64,000 nucleotides of DNA from Sthenelais limicola (lineage: Eukaryota; Annelida; Polychaeta; Phyllodocida; Sigalionidae), in contig OW804096.1 of the NCBI GenBank assembly GCA_942159475.1, forward strand, positions 11,705,871 to 11,769,870, written 5' to 3'. Positions 23,861 through 34,325 of this stretch are shown here, one piece after another; within the stretch, counting starts at the first letter, position 1, and the number at the start of each line of letters is the position of its first letter. Made by a program: the position numbers and the translations under genes. Under the pieces are notes generated by a model, which made no database searches, had not been told where the DNA came from, and was given only the letters and a program-made list of their open reading frames with translations.

Positions 23861-24299
23861 TTAATTGATTATTAGAAATTCATTGTACAATGTACTTGTT
23901 TGTTGATAACTCAACTGCCTTCTGTGAATAAAGGCCCTTGTACACAACAGGATAAAGTTTACAAATGTTGTCTCCTTGTCTGCGCTGTCAGTACCCAATA
24001 TTGCTATTGACATGCGAGTGGAAATTTGCAGCATATTATGGGTATCGTGACTGAAGACCTTCATTTTAAATTTTTCTCCCACCTTAGCCCATAATTCAAG
24101 TACTCTAGGACATTGGTAAAAATAATGACAGATCAAGTGTCAATATCATTGCCATAATCACATGTATCTGATGCTTTAATTTGTATTTGCTTTAAATAAC
24201 TGTTGCATGTTATGGCTGTGTGGAAGATTTTGTACTGAAGCGACTGGAGCCTCAAATCTGATGTACATTCACAGGGAAAAGTAAACCTATCCTCCCAAC
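23861..24299 (-). pseudogene. LINE reverse transcriptase C-terminal remnant
   Basis: The - strand encodes ICHYFYQCPRVLELWAKVGE, part of the zinc-binding C-terminal region that follows the RT domain in many LINEs, then NFILLCTRAFIHRRQ and a stop. The same sequence is on the + strand at 29081-29460 in the other arm. Homology between arms ends at about 24299, in the middle of this LINE. The endonuclease and catalytic RT are missing. Confidence 0.7.
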
Positions 24300-24760
24300 G
24301 TTGCATCATGCTTGACGACCAAGTGCTGGAAAAAGAACATCAATAGGTGAGTTGCATGTCTCACTGCGCATGTCTACTGCAGTGCATGCTGGGATGGATT
24401 CTGATGAAATCTGATATACAAATATTTGGCAACATTTTTATCGAAAATTGCAAGAATATTTTCACCAATATCATAGCTTGTGAAATGATCAAATGCATGA
24501 TGGGAAAGATGGGAACTTGTTTCATGGGAACATGTATAACACATGGATATTGACAATTAGAGCATTGATAAATATTCCATTCTGAACATGGCATGTTTTC
24601 CATAGGTTTTTTACTGTCCGCCATGCGAATCCAGATTCAAAATGGCGGCTATGCAAACCCCCTATTGATGATGTCCTGAGATACACATATCACATGAGGA
24701 TGATACTTCACCGCATCCACTTTTCTCTGGATTACGCAGATTCTTATAACGTCATGTAAC
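24300..24760. other. Spacer of inverted duplication, no gene seen
   Basis: First part of the unique spacer between the two arms. It includes a sequence near 24345-24400 and 24620-24660 (CATGATTTC-like words and AAAATGGCGGCTATGCAA) reminiscent of 17850-18140, so it is probably repeat-derived. Confidence 0.4.
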
Positions 24761-25110
24761 TTAAGGACGGGCCCATAAGCCACCACAAAATAACATTGTT
24801 AATATGATGCTTTTTTGCAATACGTATCCTTTCCCACAAAGTGATGCAGTGTCTCTAGGACCTGCTTTATATAGAGGGGTTATGATCGCCTCCTTGAAGA
24901 AGTCAGGAATTATTCCACTTTCTATTGATTCATTAAATAAGTATGTAATATCCTTAGATATTGCTATTAAGCAATGTTTAAGTATAGAGGTGGGCATATA
25001 AGGTATCCCTGAGGATTTTGAATCACTCGACTTTCTAAGGAAGTGTACAACCGTGGTGGGGCAAATCTTTTCAAACTTGAACTCTGTCTTTTTTGACATA
25101 TTTACAGCAT
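24761..25110 (-). pseudogene. LINE reverse transcriptase fragment (N-terminal RT)
   Basis: The - strand encodes KSSGIPYMPTSILKHC, then YLFNESIESGIIPDFFKEAI and ITPLYKAGPR. This matches the start of the RT domain of non-LTR retrotransposons, where a conserved G-x-P-x-x-hydrophobic stretch precedes the W/F-K-x-A-x-I-x-P-x-x-K motif. No catalytic FADD box follows and no longer frame remains. Confidence 0.7.
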
Positions 25111-25164
25111 TATTGACAGCATATTTGTGTGATTCACCAGTATCTGGTTTCTCTATCTTGGCAG

Positions 25165-25368
25165 ATCAACATATTTTGTAAATTCTGCTAAATTGGACTG
25201 AAAAATCATCAACACTAGGTATATCTGAGTGTATTTAGTATTGTCTTGATTCAAACAGTCTGTTTGGTTATGTTGAACAGTATTTTGAACCTGATTTTTG
25301 TCTTAAACTTGGGTTATTTGAGAGAATTGGTAAAGGCGAATTGTACATTTTCTGAAAATCTGACCCAA
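25165..25368. mobile_element. MITE family B, copy 6 (left end missing)
   Basis: The interior TTGGTAAAGGCGAATTGTAC and the right end TTTTCTGAAAATCTGACCCA are intact. The left terminal repeat is replaced by CTTGGCAGATCAACATATT. Confidence 0.7.
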
Positions 25369-27323
25369 ATACATTCATAGGTCCTCCATGCTACAAAGGT
25401 GAAGTTATGAGACGAGGGCAGCTCATTTGGTTGACTAAATAAAGTCTGAGGGCACTATCAATATTTCCTGGTCTAATTAGATATCTTGGGTACTCATTGT
25501 TTTACCACTTGTTATTCAAGGCTGACTAAAATAGATTTTAAGGCTTCAAAGGTGTTGACAGTACTACCACATTCAATTTTAGATAGCCATGAATTAATTA
25601 TTGGTATAAAAAAATGAATATCACCCATGGACCATTTTTGGGCCATTTTTCACCATTATCTTATTTTGTAGGAGTCCCCATTTAAATGGTATCCATCTAT
25701 AGCCCTTTTTTATAGTAGCTCATTGTTTTTATATTATCCAAGAGCCTGACAAAAATTTGTTGTGTTCCCCCGAATATATTTTCCATTTTAAATTTCTTTG
25801 CACTATGTCCACCTCTTATTTTGTTATGTGCATAATGGCATTTTTAAATCATTGGAATCAAATGATAAAATGACCAAATTTCTAATATTATAACCTCTTG
25901 GATAAGTTAAATATGGTCCCTCATAAATGTCCAAATCAAAAAAGAATTGGGCCAAAACTCTTTAATTGGCATTCTTTCAAACCAACCAAACCCCATTTTG
26001 TCACCGCTACGAATTATGCACATATCACATATTGAACCCTCCTTAAAATCGTCAATATTCAAAGCTTAAAATATTTCTTCTGGTATTATGTTTTAAATAT
26101 CCCAATGCATTATTATATGAAGTTTGGTGCAGAACTATGTACTGAAAGTCTGTCAATTCTCAGAAAACATCAAATGTGTAACATGCATAAGAAACGTTAT
26201 GTGCATAAGATTGGGAAAATGTTTTGCCATTTTTCCACTGAATAAAACAGAAGCAGAGAGCACACATTTTCAACCAAGACAGGCAGCCATTAGAGGTGAG
26301 TGTCATTAGGTTTCCAGCAGTCTATTGGGTCAAATATCTTGGAATGCCTATTTAAATGTGGTAGTACTGTCAAATAATGTTAAGTGAACCCCCGGGAAAC
26401 ATTATTACTGTAGTACTATGCATGTATTTCTTATTTTAATCAAGAAACATAACTTGCTTGCACGCCATGTCCGAGCAGTGAGCGATAATATGCACATCTT
26501 TTCATGCTACCTCTGTTTAAAGAGTGGAGCAACCAGCTAGCTTGGTCCAAGTGTTACATGCATAATGTAGTATCAATGTCTTTTGAAACATCATTTTCAG
26601 GTATATATTCATCATTTCTTTGCCTTATGCTCATTTGTTCATGTACAAATGATGTCAAACCATGATTCTAATGTGATTTAGGCTGGGTGTCTTTAGTATT
26701 TAAAAGGCTATGTTGTTTTTTGCATATTATGCACATAACTGCGGGCCCAAATTGGATACATAATTTGTCTTTCCAGACTCGCTCATTATCTTAGCCTTTT
26801 GTATTTGGCCACCAGATTATCCTTATTTAACCAGCATGTCAGTACAGTAGTATTTATGGCTATTAGATGTTGTATTTAGGTTGATATCTGGCTAAAACTG
26901 TATTTTGTGTGACATGCATAATGATTATTATGCACACACACATTATCATGTTGAGGTCATACCCAGTCTCAAGAAATACTTCAATGATTTCAATTTTTTA
27001 TGTCTTGTATTATCATAATAAGTGCTTTCATACTGTGTATAATTGATATTGCTGACTTTATAATATTAGGCATGACATTGAATGTTCAAAATTATGCACA
27101 TACTGCAGAGGTACAAAATCTATAAAATAATCAGCTAAATAGTGGAGTATCATCCCAATATTTGGTATGCAGGTGCACCATATATCTACCTATCTATATG
27201 TACCACAATTGAATGCTTCTTTTAAGATTTGATTTTTTGGTTTTTTCCCTGTCATTGATTTTCATCACGTAGTGCCTGTTTTTGTCTCACTTTTTAATAT
27301 TTTGCTAATTTCTTGGTAACTAT
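25369..27323. other. No gene seen; enriched TTATGCACAT motif
   Basis: No recognisable frame. The words TTATGCACAT or ATGTGCATAA recur at about 25824, 26014, 26197, 26489 (ATGCACAT only), 26727 and 27092, and once beyond at 28051. ACATGCATAA occurs at 26181, 26556 and 26912. This may be intron or upstream region of the candidate gene at 27324. Confidence 0.45.
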
Positions 27324-27878
27324 TTGCAGCATTCTGATATGGCGCAACATACAAAATTCACTAATGCACAACTGCAGGTGAGATGGCGAGAACACCAGCA
27401 CAAGGCCCAGGGCGAAGAGGCCTTCAAAGCTGCCCATGCCACACGCATGAGGGATGTTCGGAGGAAGGCAGCCCGGATCACATTCTATATTCTCATATCA
27501 CATTCTGTGATATGAGAATAGAATGGCATTCATAGTTTGATAATCTAAATTTAAAAATTGATTCCTTCTATATCTTTCAGTCATCAGGCACTTCCTCCCA
27601 CCAAACGCCCACGTTGTGTGACAACTCAGGCTAGAGGACTAAAGGTGACATCTATGTCTCCAACGCATTCCAAGAGTGTACTCCTGTCAGCAGATGCTAC
27701 AGTGACATCTGTGCCTCCAACACACTCTGAGAGTATCCTCCAGTCAGCAGACGCTACAATGATATCTGTGCCTCCAACGCACTCTGAGAGTGTCTCCCCT
27801 TCAGCAGACGCTACACTGATCCCTGTGCCTCCAACACAATCAAAATACCCCCATATAAAAAAAATTTTCAAACTTTGA
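27324..27878 (+). CDS. Hypothetical protein exons with 22-residue repeats (uncertain)
   Basis: Two possible exons. The first follows TATTTGCAG and encodes KFTNAQLQVRWREHQHKAQG and FKAAHATRMRDVRRKAAR, a basic, helical stretch resembling the N-termini of transposon-domesticated or KRAB-less regulatory proteins built on R-x-R-E-R helices. The second follows ATATCTTTCAG (to about 27580) and encodes PPTKRPRC, a nuclear-signal-like motif, then three and a half repeats of SADATxxSVPPTHSES, each 66 bases. It ends at TGA 27876-27878 after a lysine-rich tail. No strong donor was found for exon 1, and a 20-bp hairpin (27481-27525) sits where its 3' end should be. No known family is recognised. Coding is suggested by the repeat frame being kept open, but not proven. 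Confidence 0.35.
27481..27525. repeat. 20-bp-arm hairpin
   Basis: CATTCTATATTCTCATATCA with CA following is inverted as TGTGATATGAGAATAGAATG after a 3-base loop. The only difference is an extra AT in the left arm. A template-switch event is a likely origin. Confidence 0.85.
27655..27850 (+). repeat. 66-bp tandem repeat
   Basis: Three and a half units contain TCAGCAGACGCTACA (or GATGCTACA) and GTGCCTCCAACACACTCTGA. The period is a multiple of three, so the frame of the surrounding candidate exon is preserved. Confidence 0.85.
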
Positions 27879-28194
27879 TGCAGATTTGGTGTGATTTAAA
27901 TGTGATATAGGAATGGCTTTAAGGTTGATTCTAAGTGCTAGACATGTTTCCTATGGATATGTAAAGACTTTTTAGTCTATAACTATTCTGTGATATATCT
28001 TTGATAGTTGATATATCTTTGAAAATGCTAGCAAAACCTATGGAACATGTGATGTGCATAATTTTGTATAGTCTTCCACAGTATCTGGGCAAAATGACCC
28101 ATATGTACATGGTGTTCTCCTGCCTTTCCCGTCACCAGCAACCATGCCAACCCACCTCCCGTTGCATAGAATGACATAGCATCTACGCGACCCC

Positions 28195-28268
28195 AGAGAT
28201 AGGAGGGGCTTGAACACTCAACCCTCAGGTCTAGAGGTGAGTGACAAACCCACTGAGCTATCTCCCCT
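28195..28268 (-). repeat. tRNA-derived sequence, probable SINE head
   Basis: The - strand reads GGGGAGATAGCTCAGTGGG, an A-box-like start, and GAGTGTTCAAGCCCCTC, a good T-arm with loop TTCAAGC. The stem that should be the anticodon arm is weak and the acceptor ends do not pair well, so a functional tRNA gene is unlikely. It lies in spacer sequence between the inverted arms. Confidence 0.55.
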
Positions 28269-28925
28269 CGTGGTGACTGTGAAGCCTAGAAAGCTATTAT
28301 AAACACAGCCAAACATGGTATGGCAGAGGAAGGAAAAACGTCCATTACTCCTTTATTAATGCTATGATGACTGTCTTACTTTAAAACATCAATCTAGATA
28401 TGTTTAGAGGGCGTTCTGTGGCAACGGAAATGACCAAATATATAAGGTGACTGTAAAAAGGTGATCGTGTGCCATTTTGAGCATATAACCTTTCTCGCAA
28501 GTAGAGAGACTGAGGGTGACACCTATGGGAATTAATGTGTACTTGTTGGCACCGTACGGTGGCCACAAACTGAGTCACCGTGGCGTCAAGCATGATGCAA
28601 CGATGGCGACGCTGTTTGATGGATAGAATAAAAATAAAGATGTTCAAATACCCGAGGCAGAAATTTTATGATTGAAATACATGAATCTTCTTTCATGACA
28701 CAGGTTTCACCAAGGTTTATACGCAAGTATAAATGGCACTGCCCTTCAGAATTGGTTAAAAAAGGTGACTGCCCCCTTTAAGTCTGTGTAAAAAAATGTG
28801 CCTTCCCCGCCTTTAGTGTCTGTGCAAAAAAAGATGCCCCCCCCCCCCCCCCGCCCCTTCAGAGTCTGTGCAAAAAAACATGCCCCCCTGAAAATTCTCC
28901 TCTCCCCCCCCCCTCCCCCACCCCA
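28269..28925. other. No gene seen; polyC-rich end
   Basis: No convincing frame. From about 28760 there are related phrases: TGCCCCCTTTA, GTCTGTGTAAAAAAATGTGC, GTCTGTGCAAAAAAAGATGC, GTCTGTGCAAAAAAACATGC. These make three loose units of about 60 bases with long C runs. Confidence 0.5.
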
Positions 28926-29460
28926 GTGATTACAAATGAACAGTCCCTTATTGGTTGTTGTGCCTCACCTATTTACCAAGCATTCATAGCCACTCAAACT
29001 CCAAAAAAGGAGAAAATCCCAAAGTGGGCCAACCTTTTAGAAGGTAATAATGAGCTGTATAACGCGGTGATATGGGAGGATAGGTTTACTTTTCCCTATG
29101 AATGTACATCAGATTTGAGGCTCCAGTTGCTTCAGTGCAAAATCTTCCACACAGCCATTACATACAACAGCTATTTAAAGCAAATACAAATTAAAGCATC
29201 AGATACATGTGATTATGGCAATGATATTGACACTTGATCTGTCATTTTTTTTACCAATGTCCTAGAGTACTTGAATTATGGGCTAAGGTGGGAGGAAAAT
29301 TTAAAATGAAGGTCTTCAGTCACGATACCCATAATATGCGGCAAAATTTCCCTTGCAGGTCAATAGCAATATTGGGTATGGACAGCGCAGACATGGAGAC
29401 AAAATTTGTAAACTTTATCCTGTTGTGTACAAGGGCCTTTATTCACAGAAGGTAGTTGAG
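28926..29460 (+). pseudogene. LINE reverse transcriptase C-terminal remnant
   Basis: Two overlapping frames of one LINE. 28926-29237 includes KIPKWANLLEGNNELYNAVI and FHTAITYNSYLKQIQI, the post-RT region, then SDTCDYGNDIDT. 29234-29455 continues with ICHFFYQCPRVLELWAKVGG and NFILLCTRAFIHRR. A T-run at 29244-29251 marks the frame change. It extends about 150 bases further 5' than the homologous fragment at 23861-24299, which places the inverted-duplication breakpoint inside the LINE. Confidence 0.75.
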
Positions 29461-30319
29461 TTATCACCAAACAAGTACATTGTACAATGAATTTCTAATA
29501 ATCAATTAAGGACATGAACATTGAGATATGGGCTCTCAGATGATAATTCAATACAGAATAACCATGGTCTATTGAACAAAGTCCAAGGTAAGACCAAAGG
29601 TCAAGATCAGAAACAAAACTAAAAGAAATAAAATTAGAAATTGTATTTTGTCATGTTTGAGGAAGTTTTTGAACTATTCATAAGAGGGTGTGTTTTTTTC
29701 TGTTGATGAATATCAGAGAATATTAGAGAAATTAGAGAATATTAGAGAAATTGCCCAATGGTGCTCTTGATTGAAGCTTTTATATAGAGTTTGCAAGATG
29801 AATAATAAATGATCAATTGTCCCCCGACCTAGGCCCCTGCAGATTTTAGCAAGATCTTGTCTACCAGGACAAATTAAAGGGGGAACTATAAAAGTTTAAT
29901 TTTTTTCTTTCATAAATATTATTTGAAATGCAATATTTTAAAGAACATAGTTAAAGAACATTTTATAATCATTGCGATCTGCTGCCCTCAAAGTTTATTT
30001 CCAGCTGTTCAGGGGAAAGAGATCAATGACTCACAAACACCACATGGGGATAATGGGGGGATATGCCGTGAAACCCCTTTCAAAGAGCCGTTCTAAAAAA
30101 ATTAGCGTCCTTCTAGCTTGCACTTTACATTTATTACACCCCTGTGCTGCAGTTGCCTATACCTTCAGCATTGTATGTCACACTTGGTCAAGGTGGTGCA
30201 TAACATGTAAATTATGTCACCCTTGGCGCGTACAACAAGTAGATCCGCTAAAAACTGAAATTACTTATTTTATTGTCATTTATTTAAATTTGTTATTCAC
30301 TAATGGGGTGTAATAAATA

Positions 30320-30456
30320 TGGAACAAAGCTCGGGGGAAGTCTGTACACTTGTTAGTGACCTCGGGAGTGCGGAAGATCTCGGGCTAACGCCCTCTAACT
30401 TCCCGCACTCCCTCGGTCAATAACAAGTGTACAGACTTCCCCCTTGCTATGTTCCA
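30320..30456. mobile_element. Foldback element, 137 bp, copy in right arm
   Basis: Inverse homologue of 22903-23039, from TGGAACAAAGCTCGGGGGAA to CCCCCTTGCTATGTTCCA, with the same GGGCTAACGCCCTCTAA loop. Confidence 0.85.
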
Positions 30457-30481
30457 TCTATATATACTACTTTTGATAAGC

Positions 30482-30557
30482 AGCTGCATCCGGATAGCCT
30501 AGTGATAGATCTTTCACATGGAAGGCAGAACGTGCTGGCTTTGATCCCTTCACACAT
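30482..30557 (+). repeat. tRNA-like sequence, right-arm copy
   Basis: Same unit as 22795-22870 in inverse orientation: GGATAGCCTAGTGATAG, then TGGCTTTGATCCC in place of the better B box GGGTTTGATCCC. Confidence 0.5.
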
Positions 30558-30630
30558 TGTGGGCAGTGGGCAGTGGGCAGTGTAGGAGCCTTCTTACTGG
30601 TAATCAGGAGCTCGTTCACAGGCTTATTAC

Positions 30631-30868
30631 ATGGGTCAGATTTTCAGAAAATGTACAATGTGCAGCTGTACACATTTAGTAAATTCTGCTAAATTAGGCT
30701 GCAATTTGGTCAATACTAGATAAATTCGAGTATATTTGACATTGCATTGATTCTAGCAATCCGTTTGGTTAGGTTGAACTGTATTTTGAACTTTATGTTC
30801 GTCTTAAATTCAGGTTATTTGAGAGAATTGGTGAAGGTGAATTGTACATTTTCTGAAGATCTGACCTA
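30631..30868. mobile_element. MITE family B, copy 7
   Basis: Full-length inverse homologue of the copy at 22526. Ends are ATGGGTCAGATTTTCAG and CTGAAGATCTGACCTA. Confidence 0.85.
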
Positions 30869-30989
30869 CATAGTATCCTGACATAATTAGATCTGTACTG
30901 ATATCATGAGATCTACATCATTGGTAGTAAATAGTCAATAAAATTGATAATTTGGAAATGTACTAAAACGTTGTAAATTCTACTAAATG

Positions 30990-32265
30990 GTTTCCATTCT
31001 CTATGTGTATACTTTTATGCAGTTTTCCATTAGCACAGTATGATCTAAACAAAGAAGACATTGTTTGCCTAAATTGTTTTTGTTGAAGTGTTACAAAAAT
31101 AACAATAATTCAGCTGTTCGAATTTCATTTGACTATAACTGTTTTAGTGGGAAGTGCCATACCAATTATTTCATATATATTCTCACGAGTTTATGATGAC
31201 GCAACATTATGTAACATTGTATTACTAATGTAAATGTCAGTCTTTATGCTGGGGAGCTGGGTGACTGACATTCCATTAATTACTATTATCGGATATGATA
31301 GGCAGTTGCGTAATTACTTTTACTGGTTAATGTAGATTCTTGTGGATCGTGTTGAGTCTAGTTGATCTCGCTAGCTGTGTAATAATAACTCTAGTAGAGT
31401 GAAGGTCCACGTTTGGAGAGCTGAATATAGCTTTTATTGGGTCCAATCACGAAACATCAGTCAATATAGTAGGTGCAAGTATGGACCATAGTCAGAACAC
31501 GCAGTCTGAGTCAGTCTAGTCAGTAAACTTCCAAGTCCAGTCCACTCAGTCAAGTCAGAGCAGTCTCTCTAGGTCTTCATATTGACAGTTCTGTAGTTGT
31601 AAGTTTCCAATGTAAGGGTATGAAGTCGTGAAGATAGTGACTCTGACAGGACTTGGGGTCTTTATATATTATAAGGATTTCATCATCTTAGCAATGTTCT
31701 AGAACATTCTAGCAAGCCCCTGGTAGCATTGCATGAGAATTACTTAGTATGGAAGGATTGGAAGGATGACTTGCATCATTCCGGAAGTTCAGAGATGAGC
31801 TCGTGAGCGCCTCATCCCTGATGCAATGTACTCTAAATTTATGGAAGGGCGGGTCTGGTGCAATACCCTGACTCATGTCATCATGAGGGGGTAATGCCTC
31901 AGGACCGCTGCCTATTGCGAAACGGATAACATACTGACTGACCATGGCCAAGCTCAATTAATACAATCAAATACTTTATTTAATGCACTTTAATTACTTA
32001 AACAATAAAACAATAAATTAACTCTTTAACTCATTACACACATAAAAATAATCTTTAGACATTGACACTAATATGAATACAATCAAGAGATTGCATCACT
32101 ATGATTTATATGCACTTTTATTGATATCACTATGATGCACATGCACATTTATTGATATCACTATGATTTATATGCACTTTTATTGACATCACTGTGATTT
32201 ACATGCATATTTATTGATATCACTATGATCGGTGTTGCAAGTTAAAAATGTATTGTTTTTACCCC
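30990..32265. other. 1.28-kb block unique to the right arm
   Basis: The left arm passes directly from TTGTAAATTCTACTA to CATGG and TTTGTAGAATTTAGAG, whereas the right arm has about 1.28 kb between those words. No coding frame is convincing. It includes TATTATAAGGATTTCATC, C/T-poor sequence and, at its end, a 31-bp tandem array. Insertion here or deletion there cannot be told apart; no clear target duplication was seen. Confidence 0.6.
32094..32238. repeat. 31-bp tandem repeat, about 4.5 units
   Basis: Units contain TTGATATCACTATGAT followed by TTATATGCAC or GCACATGCAC and TTTTA/ATTTA. Period 31 bases. Confidence 0.9.
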
Positions 32266-32633
32266 ATGTTTTGTAGAATTTAGAGTTAAATTCAGTGACT
32301 TTTATTGAGCTGCCAGGTTGTCATTTCGCCACCTGAATAAACTGGAGACAGAGATCATCTTCTTGCCCCAGCAACTGGACTTGTGACTTCCTTCTCTACA
32401 AACCTATCGAAGCTCTGGTCAAATGACTATCTCTAATTTACAGTTTATTCCATATTCTATAACGAAAAAAGTCTTTTGTTTCATTTTATTCAACATTTTC
32501 AAGTGTGCAACAAAACATTAGATTGTTGTTCTTTTGGCAATATGTGTGGTCATTCACGAACAAGTTGTATGAACCAGTTTATTATCATGTGATGAACCCA
32601 ATATTCAGCTGACCATATAGGCCAACCACTTGT

Positions 32634-33035
32634 GCTCTGTTTTAGGAAAATGAGTCATAAGTCACAAAATATAGATTTTGAGATATCACCATATTTAAAA
32701 TAAGGACATCAAGCTGATTCCAATGATAGTAAACACTAGGACATCTAATAAGTATTTCTGTATTTTAAGTTTAATATTTTTATTTCTGAAAAAAAAGTTT
32801 GCAATGTTTCTGGATGGGTAATTACCAGTAAAGTAACTAAATATACTCCATATGAAGGCCTTCAAAACACAATGATATATTTAATACAGTGTCCCGAAAT
32901 TTGTTACATAGATTCATATGACTATAAGTGCTAAACCCTCTAAAATCAGAACATTACAATAAAAAGATCTTGTGAAAAAAACACTTTGAAAAATATCAAT
33001 TTTGCGACTTGTGACTCATTTTCCTGAAACACATC
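32634..33035. mobile_element. MITE family A, copy 5
   Basis: Inverse homologue of 21635-22033. It begins GCTCTGTTTTAGGAAAATGA and ends TTTTCCTGAAACACATC. It lies about 95 bases beyond the stop of the truncated GPCR. Confidence 0.85.
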
Positions 33036-33129
33036 ATATTTGATTATCGAGAACTGTCAGTTGCCTTCATAGCTTGTGTGGTTATCACTGTCATCTGTCT
33101 GGTTCCTCAGCCTGTTTGCAGGCCCAGAG

Positions 33130-33748
33130 TTAACTAACAGTAGATATGGAGTGTTTTGAGGTATTCACAGATGAAGCTGACTTGGAACGTGCCAAATTAC
33201 TCCTCTTTGAACATGTAAGTAGAGAGATGGGCGCCCGACGGAAAGATGGCAGGAGGAAGAAATATGCAACAGGGTTAGCACAAGAGTTTATGAGTGTGAG
33301 AAACACCATGATTTTCTGCAGTGGAGAATTATAAACATAAGGGGCAGCCTCTAGTGAACTCAACATATACAACCAGGAGTCTGGACCTACGGACAGGATA
33401 AAAATTGCAGTCACAACTACAGCACACTTGGTCATCTGAGTAGTTGCTCGGTCAATGACACTAGACGAACCGCCTCCTAAATCACTTGACTGCCTCTTGT
33501 GTAGTGTGACCACAATGTGAGCATAGAGAAGAAACAGCAGAACACAGGGAATCAAGTAGAAGGAGAAAAAATAGAAGACATGATAAAAGTGAAAGAAGCT
33601 CTCAGCAGCTGGACCAGAGAAGAAGTATTCACTGTAGCAAGTACCGTTACGGTAGTTGGTTTCAAAGAACGCTGGGAGGTTGCAAGTCGTACCAGTCATA
33701 TACAGAGGTATCAGGTACATGTAGATGTGGTTTTTACCAACGGTGGTA
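33130..33748 (-). pseudogene. 5'-truncated GPCR copy
   Basis: Inverse, near-identical copy of GPCR residues 141-345 (TM4 to the C-terminus) from 19784-20821, keeping NPVAY and the stop codon. Visible differences are few: TCYSEY for TCHSEY, LHKRQ for LRKRQ, RAPIS for RATIS, and RSN for RNN. The first 140 residues (N-terminus, TM1-TM3, ERH motif) are missing. At 33748 the receptor sequence changes abruptly into the 60-bp minisatellite. A three-helix receptor fragment is not expected to signal, so it is called a pseudogene, although the remaining frame is open and could be transcribed. Confidence 0.9.
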
Positions 33749-34325
33749 CACCATACTGAAGAAGACAACAATGATTATGCTGAGTAAACACTGACCAGGT
33801 AACTAGTACACCATACTGAAGAAGACAACAATGATGCTGAGTAAACACTGACCAGGTAACTGGTACACCATACTGAAGAAGACAACAATGATTATGCTGA
33901 GTAAACACTGACCAGGTAACTGGTACACCATACTGAAGAAGACAACAATGATTATGCTGAGTAAACACTGACCAGGTAACTGGTACACCTTACTGAAGAA
34001 GACAACAATGATTATGCTGAGTAAACACTGACCAGGTAACTGGTACACCATACTGAAGAAGACAACAATGATTATGCTGAGTAAACACTGACCAGGTAAC
34101 TGGTACACCATACTGAAGAAGACAACAATGATTATGCTGAGTAAACACTGACCAGGTAACTGGTACACCATACTGAAGAAGACAACAATGATGCTGAGTA
34201 AACACTGACCAGGTAACTGGTACACCATACTGAAGAAGACAACAATGATTATGCTGAGTAAACACTGATCAGGTAACTGGTACACCATACTGAAGAAGAC
34301 AACAATGATGCTGAGTAAACACTGA
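33744..34325. repeat. 60-bp minisatellite at duplication breakpoint
   Basis: About ten units of GGTACACCATACTGAAGAAG followed by ACAACAATGATTATGCTGAG and TAAACACTGACCAGGTAACT. Several units are 57 bp, lacking ATT in AATGATTATG. The array starts inside the word GGTACA, where GPCR homology stops, so GGTA is microhomology at the junction. The long minus-strand frames across it are periodic artefacts. Confidence 0.95.

Larger units (their letters stand above)
20203..24299 (+). repeat. Left arm of large inverted duplication
   Basis: This segment runs from the middle of the GPCR (residue 141) to inside a LINE fragment. It is repeated in inverse order at 29081-33748. Shared landmarks are the GPCR 3' half, a family A MITE, the family B MITE, a tRNA-like unit, a foldback, and the LINE C-terminus. 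The arm is 4.1 kb against 4.7 kb for the other, because each has private insertions. Here the extra material is the MITE at 20861 plus a duplicated 3' flank. Confidence 0.9.
29081..33748 (-). repeat. Right arm of large inverted duplication
   Basis: Inverse copy of 20203-24299, ending in the truncated GPCR. It holds a private block at about 30990-32265 that is absent from the left arm, and it lacks the MITE at 20861. Over the GPCR part the two arms differ at only a handful of residues, so the duplication is recent. Confidence 0.9.

Noticed and set aside
28195..28268. Functional tRNA gene, possibly with a CTA anticodon
   Set aside because: Acceptor and anticodon stems do not pair properly; a SINE-type fragment is likelier.
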